A stretch of 7,354 bases of DNA from an uncultured Sinobacteraceae bacterium (GTDB lineage: Bacteria > Pseudomonadota > Gammaproteobacteria > Steroidobacterales > Steroidobacteraceae). The notes below the pieces were generated by a model that was not told where the DNA came from, did not search any database, and was given only the letters and a program-made list of their open reading frames with translations. The stretch's first letter is position 1. Every line of letters starts with the position of its first letter. Positions 1 through 4,390 of the stretch are shown here, in pieces. The position numbers were made by a program, and so were the translations under genes. The DNA is taken from positions 1-7,354 of the forward strand of contig CALEKY010000104.1 of NCBI GenBank assembly GCA_937902995.1, in the 5' to 3' direction.

Positions 1-188
1 GTCGTGTCATCGACACGCTTCCGAACACCACGTTCCGAGTCCAGCTCGAGAACGGACACACCGTTATTGCCCACATTTCGGGCAAGATGCGCAAGAACTA
101 CATCCGCATTCTCACCGGCGATCAGGTCACGGTAGAGTTGACGCCATACGATCTGACGAAGGGCCGCATCGTCTATCGCGGCAGGTAA
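1..188 (+). CDS. infA: Translation initiation factor IF-1 (3' part, 5' end cut by window)
   Basis: IF-1 is a small OB-fold protein that binds the A site of the 30S subunit during initiation, together with IF-2 and IF-3. The visible frame (first full codon at 3, TAA at 186-188) encodes about 61 residues. They include LPNTTFRVQLENGH, AHISGKMRKNYIRILTGD and VTVELTPYDLTKGRIVYR, which match the core of bacterial IF-1 almost residue for residue. IF-1 is normally about 72 residues, so only the first 10 or so residues and the promoter are missing to the left. The gene is convergent with clpA, and the two are separated by 99 bases that hold a shared terminator. Nothing in the visible part looks damaged. 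The identification is essentially certain. Confidence 0.97.
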   Translation, partial: RVIDTLPNTTFRVQLENGHTVIAHISGKMRKNYIRILTGDQVTVELTPYDLTKGRIVYRGR

Positions 189-204
189 CGGTTGGCTCGG
201 GGGT

Positions 205-232
205 GTTGTCGATCGACTGACGATCGGACAAC
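205..232 (+). other. Imperfect hairpin in the infA 3' untranslated region
   Basis: GTTGTC-GATCG (205-215) pairs with CGATC-GACAAC (221-232, with G226 bulged out). This gives an 11 bp stem around a 5-base loop, ACTGA. It ends one base before the A-tract that opens the rho-independent terminator, so two hairpins sit back to back. The pairing is read directly. A role, such as stabilising the infA mRNA end or assisting termination, is inference. Confidence 0.55.
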
Positions 233-233
233 C

Positions 234-263
234 AAAAAAGGCCGGCAAATGCCGGCCTTTTTT
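234..263. terminator. Bidirectional rho-independent terminator between infA and clpA
   Basis: A perfect 13 bp inverted repeat runs from 234 to 263: six A, then GGCCGGC (240-246), a 4-base loop AAAT, then GCCGGCC (251-257) and six T (258-263). The GC-rich 7 bp stem followed by a T6 run is a canonical intrinsic terminator for infA on the plus strand. The A6 run is a T6 run on the minus strand, so the same element terminates clpA, whose stop codon lies 24 bases away. This symmetric form is typical of convergent gene pairs. Confidence 0.92.
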
Positions 264-287
264 GTTCCCGTAGTGCTCGTGCTGCGC

Positions 288-2564
288 TCAGTTGCTCTCG
301 AGGAGCGGCTGCTCGGTACTGGCCCGCACATCCACTTTCAGAGAGTCATCCGGGCCGAGTGTCACGAATGCATGCCCGCCGTTGACGAGTCGGCCGAATA
401 GCAGCTCCTCTGCAAGCGGCCGCTTGATCGCATCCTGAATGACCCGAGCCATCGGGCGCGCACCCATCTTGGGGTCGTAACCCTTGCGGGCGAGCCATTC
501 GCGTGCCGTATCGTCGATGTGGAGCTGCACGCCCTTCTGCTCGAGCTGCGCCTCCACTTCCACGAGCAACTTGTCGACGACCCGCTGGATCGTCCGCGGA
601 TCCAAGTTGTTGAACTGAATGATGGCATCGAGCCGATTGCGAAACTCCGGCGAGAAGAGCCGGCGAATCGCCTCCATGCCGTCGCTCGTGTGGTCTTGCG
701 GTGTGAAACCGATCGACGGACGACTCATCTCGAACGCACCGGCATTGGTCGTCATGACGATGATGACGTGACGGAAATCCGCCTTGCGCCCGTTGTTGTC
801 GGTGAGCGTGCCGTGATCCATCACCTGCAGCAGGAGGTTGAACACATCCGGATGTGCCTTCTCGATTTCGTCGAGCAGCAGCACCGAGTGCGGATGCTTG
901 TTGATCGCCTCGGTCAGCAAACCGCCTTGGTCGAAACCTACGTAGCCCGGCGGCGCGCCGATCAGACGCGAGACCGTGTGGCGCTCCATGTACTCGGACA
1001 TGTCGAACCGAATCAACTCGACGCCCAGCGCGATGGCGAGCTGACGAGTGACCTCCGTCTTGCCGACGCCGGTCGGACCGGCGAAGAGGAACGAACCCAC
1101 GGGCTTGCGTTGGTCGCCCAATCCTGAACGCGACATCTTGATCGCAGCCGCGAGCGTCTCGATCGCGTGATCCTGCCCGAAGATCACGAGCTTCAAATTG
1201 CGCTCGAGGTTCTTGAGCACGTCGCGGTCCGACGTGGACACGTTCTTCGGCGGGATGCGCGCGATGCGCGCAACGACGTCCTCGATCATTTCCGTCGTGA
1301 CGGTATCCGTGCGCTCCTCCGGGGGCTTGAGCCTCAGCCGCGCACCGGCCTCGTCGATGACGTCGATGGCCTTGTCCGGCAATTGACGATCGTTGATGTG
1401 CCGCGCGGCCAGCTCCGCAGCCGCCTTCAACGCCTCGTCCGTGTACTTGACGCCATGATGTTCCTCGAAGCGCGACCTCAATCCCTTGAGGATCTCGATC
1501 GTCTCGGCCACAGAGGGCTCGACGATATCGATCTTCTGGAAACGACGTGCAAGCGCATGGTCCTTTTCGAAGATTCCGCGATACTCGCTGTACGTTGTCG
1601 ATCCGATGCAGCGCAGCTCGCCGTTCGCAAGCGCCGGCTTGATCAGGTTCGAGGCATCCATGACGCCGCCCGACGCAGCGCCTGCGCCGATCACCGTGTG
1701 GATCTCGTCGATGAACAGAATCGCACCCGGGTTCTTCTTCAATTCCGAGAGCACGCCCTTCAAACGCTTCTCGAAATCGCCTCGGTACTTCGTACCCGCG
1801 ATCAAGGCGCCCATGTCCAGCGCGTAAACCGTGCAATCGGCTAGCACGTCCGGAACCTTGCCTTCGACGATCAGACGGGCAAGCCCCTCGACGAGCGCCG
1901 TCTTACCGACACCTGCTTCGCCGACGTACAACGGATTGTTCTTGCGCCGACGGCAAAGGATTTCGATCGTGCGTTCGATCTCCTGCTGACGACCGATCAG
2001 GGGATCGATACGCCCTTCCATTGCGAGCTTGTTCAGGTTCGTCGCGTATTTCTCGAGCGCAGTGCCTGCTTCGCCGTCGCGCTCGGATTCGGTACCCGGC
2101 GACGCTTCGTCCTTTTCGGTCCGGTCGTCGGCGATCTTCGACAAGCCGTGCGAGATGTAATTGACCACATCGAGACGCGCGACATCCTGCATGGAAAGAA
2201 GATACGCGGCGTGCGAATGCTTCTCGCTGAAGATTGCGACGAGCACATTCGCGGCGGTCACTTCCTTCTTCCCACTCGACTGCACGTGGAACACTGCACG
2301 CTGCAGCACGCGCTGGAACCCGAGGGTGGGTTGTACCTCTCGGTCATCGTCCTCTTTCAGACGCGGCGTCGTCTGATCGATGAAATCCTTCAGATCCTTC
2401 CGCAGTCGGGCGACGTCGGCGCCGCACGCTCGCAGAATTTCGCGAACCTTGGGCGTATCGACGATTGCGAGCAGCAAGTGCTCGACCGTCATGAACTCGT
2501 GACGGGCCTCCCGAGCCTGCTGGAAGGCTTCGTTCAGGCAGATTTCCAATTCACTACTAAGCAC
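288..2564 (-). CDS. clpA: ATP-dependent Clp protease ATP-binding subunit ClpA
   Basis: ClpA is a hexameric AAA+ unfoldase that feeds substrates, including those delivered by ClpS, into the ClpP peptidase in the cytoplasm. Using the GTG at 2564 the protein has 758 residues, the length of E. coli ClpA. In that numbering there is an N-terminal Clp repeat domain (about 1-140, with RHEFMTVEHLLLA), a charged linker (about 145-170), and D1 with Walker A GEAGVGKT (215-222) and Walker B LFIDEIH (283-289). D2 has Walker A GPTGVGKT (496-503), Walker B LLLDEIEKAHPD (near 562-573) and FRNRLD carrying the arginine finger. SIGF (617-620) is the ClpP-docking loop. An in-frame TTG at 2594 would add 10 residues. 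I prefer the GTG because MLSSELEICLN aligns with the E. coli N-terminus and a GAG lies 9 bases upstream. The gene lies 135 bases downstream of clpS and is probably cotranscribed with it. No defect is visible. Confidence 0.97.
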   Translation of the reverse strand: MLSSELEICLNEAFQQAREARHEFMTVEHLLLAIVDTPKVREILRACGADVARLRKDLKDFIDQTTPRLKEDDDREVQPTLGFQRVLQRAVFHVQSSGKKEVTAANVLVAIFSEKHSHAAYLLSMQDVARLDVVNYISHGLSKIADDRTEKDEASPGTESERDGEAGTALEKYATNLNKLAMEGRIDPLIGRQQEIERTIEILCRRRKNNPLYVGEAGVGKTALVEGLARLIVEGKVPDVLADCTVYALDMGALIAGTKYRGDFEKRLKGVLSELKKNPGAILFIDEIHTVIGAGAASGGVMDASNLIKPALANGELRCIGSTTYSEYRGIFEKDHALARRFQKIDIVEPSVAETIEILKGLRSRFEEHHGVKYTDEALKAAAELAARHINDRQLPDKAIDVIDEAGARLRLKPPEERTDTVTTEMIEDVVARIARIPPKNVSTSDRDVLKNLERNLKLVIFGQDHAIETLAAAIKMSRSGLGDQRKPVGSFLFAGPTGVGKTEVTRQLAIALGVELIRFDMSEYMERHTVSRLIGAPPGYVGFDQGGLLTEAINKHPHSVLLLDEIEKAHPDVFNLLLQVMDHGTLTDNNGRKADFRHVIIVMTTNAGAFEMSRPSIGFTPQDHTSDGMEAIRRLFSPEFRNRLDAIIQFNNLDPRTIQRVVDKLLVEVEAQLEQKGVQLHIDDTAREWLARKGYDPKMGARPMARVIQDAIKRPLAEELLFGRLVNGGHAFVTLGPDDSLKVDVRASTEQPLLESN

Positions 2565-2699
2565 GGATTCGATCTCGATCTTGAATGCCTGCAACTGCGC
2601 AGGGGGGTCCTCTGTAAGAGTGGCTCGGTCCTGAAAGGTTCGCGCGCATCGTTCCGGCCCACTCTAACGACTGGAGCTGCGATCGCCCTGGGATCAGCC
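2565..2699 (-). other. clpS-clpA intergenic spacer
   Basis: This 135-base gap is long for a tight operon. On the minus strand it contains a 7 bp inverted repeat, AGAGTGG / CCACTCT (arms at 2659-2665 and 2617-2623, 35 bases apart), a C6 run and an AGAGGA about 13 bases before the TTG at 2594. I found no convincing -10/-35 pair and no T-tailed terminator. A separate clpA promoter is therefore possible but not supported by the sequence. Confidence 0.4.
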
Positions 2700-3029
2700 T
2701 CACGTTTCTTCCATCGTGCACAACAGCGGATGCTGGTGTTGTCGGGCGTACGTCGTGACCTGGGCGACCTTGGTTTCGGCGATTTCGAAAGTGAACACCC
2801 CGCAGACGCCCTTGCCCTTGGTATGAACCTCCAGCATAACGCGCGTGGCAGTCGTTCGATCCATTCCGAAAAAGCGCTCCAGGACGTCGACGACGAACTC
2901 CATCGGCGTGTAGTCGTCGTTCAAGAGGATGACTTGGTAGAGCGGTGGCCGTTTGAGCCGAGGCTCGGCGGGCTCGACGACCAGCTCACGTTCGTGTCGT
3001 GTGCTCTCTTCCGCCATCAACGTCGACAC
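2700..3029 (-). CDS. clpS: ATP-dependent Clp protease adaptor protein ClpS
   Basis: ClpS binds proteins with bulky hydrophobic N-terminal residues (N-degrons) and delivers them to the ClpA N-domain. The 109-residue product has a variable acidic N-terminal tail (about 1-25) followed by the conserved core. The core has YQVILLNDDYTPMEFVVDVL with the substrate-amine binding Asn-Asp-Asp (37-39) and gatekeeper-type Met43, then EVH with the pocket His69, then GKGVCGVFT, AETK (84-87) and the HPLLCTMEE end. E. coli ClpS is 106 residues. The start used is GTG at 3029. An in-frame ATG at 3017 would shorten the product by four residues; neither has a clear Shine-Dalgarno, so the start is open. clpS precedes clpA on the same strand, as in E. 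coli. Divergent to it is the gsp operon instead of the cspD found in E. coli. Confidence 0.96.
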   Translation of the reverse strand: MSTLMAEESTRHERELVVEPAEPRLKRPPLYQVILLNDDYTPMEFVVDVLERFFGMDRTTATRVMLEVHTKGKGVCGVFTFEIAETKVAQVTTYARQHQHPLLCTMEET

Positions 3030-3046
3030 ATGATTGAGACCGGATC

Positions 3047-3075
3047 TTTATAGGGTGGAAGCGCAGACAATACAA
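3047..3075 (-). promoter_or_regulatory. Predicted sigma70-type promoter of clpS-clpA
   Basis: Reading the minus strand, a -35 box TTGTAT (3075-3070, 3 of 6 consensus) is followed after exactly 17 bases by a -10 box TATAAA (3052-3047, 5 of 6). Transcription would begin near 3040, only about 10 bases before the GTG start of clpS or about 22 before the alternative ATG. This leaves a very short leader, consistent with the lack of a clear Shine-Dalgarno. The spacing and -10 are good; the -35 is weak. Confidence 0.55.
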
Positions 3076-3185
3076 GGCAGCACTGGGCGCCATGAAGCCG
3101 TTGATTTACCTCGTGGCACGTATGCCGCAATCGCCTGCCCGGCGCCTCGTGGGAAGTCTTAATCTCGATGGTCTACGCCGGCGTT

Positions 3186-3201
3186 GTCGCGCATGCGCGA
3201 C
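3186..3201. repeat. Perfect 16 bp palindrome in the clpS-gspC intergenic region
   Basis: GTCGCGCATGCGCGAC reads identically on both strands. It is followed four bases later by a second dyad, TTCACG (3205-3210) and CGTGAA (3217-3222), around a 6-base centre. Such dyads are typical of binding sites for dimeric regulators, but no specific family is recognisable. The site lies about 110 bases upstream of the clpS -35 box and about 140 upstream of the gspC -35 box. Confidence 0.5.
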
Positions 3202-3298
3202 GTATTCACGTATGCCCGTGAACGCGGCATGGTGCTTCCATCGCAAGCCGAATCGCGCTTGGTTGGACGGCTGCAGCAGCGAGCCGGTCCCAGCTTCG

Positions 3299-3324
3299 GC
3301 CCGCGGCAGCCGCGAGGCATTTTT
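3299..3324 (+). terminator. Possible rho-independent terminator (plus strand)
   Basis: GCC-CGCGG (3299-3306) pairs with CCGCG-GGC (3310-3318, with A3315 bulged) around the triloop CAG. The stem is followed by ATTTTT ending at 3324. This is a stem of 8 pairs plus T5, short but of terminator shape. No plus-strand gene ends here, so either an unannotated short transcript stops at this point or the element shields the gsp promoter (starting 3344) from upstream read-through. It may also be a chance hairpin in GC-rich DNA. Confidence 0.35.
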
Positions 3325-3343
3325 CATTAGGCAGAACAATCCC

Positions 3344-3373
3344 TTGTGACGAAGTACGCAGACTCCTTATGAT
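3344..3373 (+). promoter_or_regulatory. Predicted sigma70-type promoter of the gsp operon
   Basis: A -35 box TTGTGA (3344-3349, 4 of 6 consensus) and a -10 box TATGAT (3368-3373, 5 of 6) are separated by 18 bases. Transcription would start near 3380, giving a leader of about 37 bases before the gspC ATG at 3417. It is the best plus-strand match I found in the intergenic region. Confidence 0.5.
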
Positions 3374-3416
3374 GTCGCGCCCGCACAATCAGCCATCATT
3401 CGTCTAGCGGCCAGGA

Positions 3417-4349
3417 ATGTCCTCCTCTCTGAGCATGCGCGATTTCCAGAATGTTTCCGCCCAGCAGTGGGTGGACCGCATCTCGCGCATCGCTCCTCGC
3501 GTTCTGTGCGCGGTCTTCGTAGTTGGGATCGCATGGGAGCTCGTACAGATGACCTGGCTGCTCCTGGAGCGCGAACCGAACACGCCGGTCGCAATGGCCG
3601 CAGCCCCTCCTCCCGCAACAGCGCCCCGTAAAACTGTCAACGTGCAGGCGATCGTGGACGCCCACTTATTCGGCGTCGAACAAGGGCCACCAGTGCCCGA
3701 TGCTGCACAAGCCCCGCAGACGCGGATGAACTTGGTGCTCGCGGGCACCTGGGCATCGGAAGACCCGGCGAAGGGATTTGCGTTCATCGGCGAATCCGCT
3801 ACGAGCGCTAAGAAGTTTGCAGTCGGCGAGGCCGTTCGCCAGGGCACGACATTGCACTCGGTCTACCCCGACCGCGTCATTCTCGATACGAGCGGCAGAC
3901 TCGAAGCGCTGCTGCTACCTCGAGCGAGTAGTGGAAATCTGACGGCGCTAGCACGACCGGCGCAGCCCCCGCCTCGCCCCACCGCGAACCCGACCGTCGA
4001 GAATCTGCGGCGCATGGCCGAATCGAACCCGCAGGCGTTCGCGGAGATCATGCGTCCGCAACCGGTCTTTGCGAACGGCGTTCAACGTGGCTACCGCGTC
4101 TATCCGGGGCGTAATCGCCAGCAGTTCGCCCGACTGGGTTTGCAACCCGGTGACTTGATACTCGCGATCAACGGCACGCCCCTCGACGATCCGCAGCGGG
4201 GCATGGAGATCTTCAATACGATCAGCAGCGCCGATCGCGTGACGGTGACCGTCGAGCGCAACGGTCAACCGCAAGAACTTTCGCTCAACATGGCTCAGCT
4301 CTCGGTTCCCGAGAACAATCCGAACGCGGGCCCCTCTGCGCCCGAATGA
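3417..4349 (+). CDS. gspC: Type II secretion system protein GspC
   Basis: GspC is the inner-membrane clamp protein of the type II secretion system. Its periplasmic HR domain contacts the N0 domain of the secretin GspD, and its PDZ domain takes part in substrate recognition. The 310-residue product has a short cytoplasmic N-terminus and one transmembrane segment (about 28-50, APRVLCAVFVVGIAWELVQM). A Pro/Ala-rich linker (about 54-72) leads to an HR domain (about 73-168, starting VNVQAIVDAHLFGV) and a second Pro-rich linker (about 180-193). The PDZ domain (about 215-292) has LGLQPGDLILAINGTPLDD. Length is normal to slightly long. The ATG at 3417 has AGGA touching it rather than properly spaced. 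The ATG at 3435 (7th codon) has no better site, and a TAG at 3405 blocks earlier starts. The stop overlaps an ATG that opens a mini-ORF towards gspD. Context with gspD and gspE makes the call firm. Confidence 0.93.
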   Translation: MSSSLSMRDFQNVSAQQWVDRISRIAPRVLCAVFVVGIAWELVQMTWLLLEREPNTPVAMAAAPPPATAPRKTVNVQAIVDAHLFGVEQGPPVPDAAQAPQTRMNLVLAGTWASEDPAKGFAFIGESATSAKKFAVGEAVRQGTTLHSVYPDRVILDTSGRLEALLLPRASSGNLTALARPAQPPPRPTANPTVENLRRMAESNPQAFAEIMRPQPVFANGVQRGYRVYPGRNRQQFARLGLQPGDLILAINGTPLDDPQRGMEIFNTISSADRVTVTVERNGQPQELSLNMAQLSVPENNPNAGPSAPE

Positions 4350-4390
4350 CGACGCCGATGAATGAACAACCAATGAAGGATCGTCGATGA
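4346..4390 (+). other. 14-codon mini-ORF bridging gspC stop and gspD start
   Basis: An ATG at 4346 overlaps the gspC stop as ATGA. It opens a frame of 14 codons (MTTPMNEQPMKDRR) whose TGA at 4388-4390 overlaps the gspD start, again as ATGA. Internal in-frame ATGs lie at 4358 and 4373, and the gspD Shine-Dalgarno lies inside it. No Shine-Dalgarno precedes the first ATG, so translation would depend on reinitiation by ribosomes finishing gspC. The layout is seen directly. A coupling role is inference, and chance is a real alternative. Confidence 0.35.
4376..4380 (+). promoter_or_regulatory. gspD ribosome binding site
   Basis: AAGGA lies 6 bases upstream of the ATG at 4387. It fixes that ATG as the gspD start over the earlier ATGs at 4346, 4358 and 4373, which are in another frame. 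Confidence 0.8.

Larger units (their letters stand above)
3030..3416. other. Divergent intergenic region between clpS and gspC
   Basis: This 387-base region separates the two divergent operons, and I see no gene that I can defend. It contains the clpS promoter (left end), a direct repeat CACGTATGCC at 3117-3126 and 3207-3216, and a 16 bp palindrome at 3186-3201. It also contains an inverted repeat TTCACG-6-CGTGAA at 3205-3222, a terminator-like hairpin at 3299-3324 and the gspC promoter (right end). A small open frame, ATG 3193 to TAG 3330 (45 codons, beginning MRDVFTYARERG), is possible. It lacks a Shine-Dalgarno and its end overlaps the hairpin. No tRNA and no cold-shock gene (the divergent neighbour in E. 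coli) is present. Confidence 0.6.

Noticed and set aside
189..287. A tRNA gene between infA and clpA, as found at this position in E. coli
   Set aside because: The spacer is only 99 bases, is filled by two hairpins, and has no T-loop (GGTTCRA) sequence or cloverleaf.
346..1836. 496-codon open frame on the minus strand inside clpA
   Set aside because: It is on the same strand as clpA but in another frame. Its product is Arg-rich and low in structure, typical of a shifted reading of a GC-rich gene.
519..1844. Plus-strand open frames opposite clpA (519-1127 and 1167-1844)
   Set aside because: They are antisense to conserved ClpA coding sequence, with compositions dominated by Arg, His, Asp and Val. 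No domain or ribosome site supports them.
617..2594. ClpA docking loop reads IGF rather than the IGL of E. coli ClpA
   Set aside because: IGF is the common form in Clp ATPases that dock ClpP and is an ordinary conservative variant, so it is not evidence of altered partnering.
2148..3053. 301-codon plus-strand frame across the clpA start, the spacer and clpS
   Set aside because: It is antisense to two well-conserved genes. The opening through the spacer is not enough evidence.
3092..3349. 85-codon plus-strand frame in the clpS-gspC region (starting MKPLIYLVARMP)
   Set aside because: It has no Shine-Dalgarno, an Arg/Cys-rich product without recognisable features, and runs through the terminator-like hairpin and into the gsp -35 box.
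3030..3416. A cold-shock gene (cspD) or its remnant divergent to clpS
   Set aside because: No frame in the region contains the RNP1/RNP2-like motifs (KGFGFI, VFVH) of cold-shock proteins.
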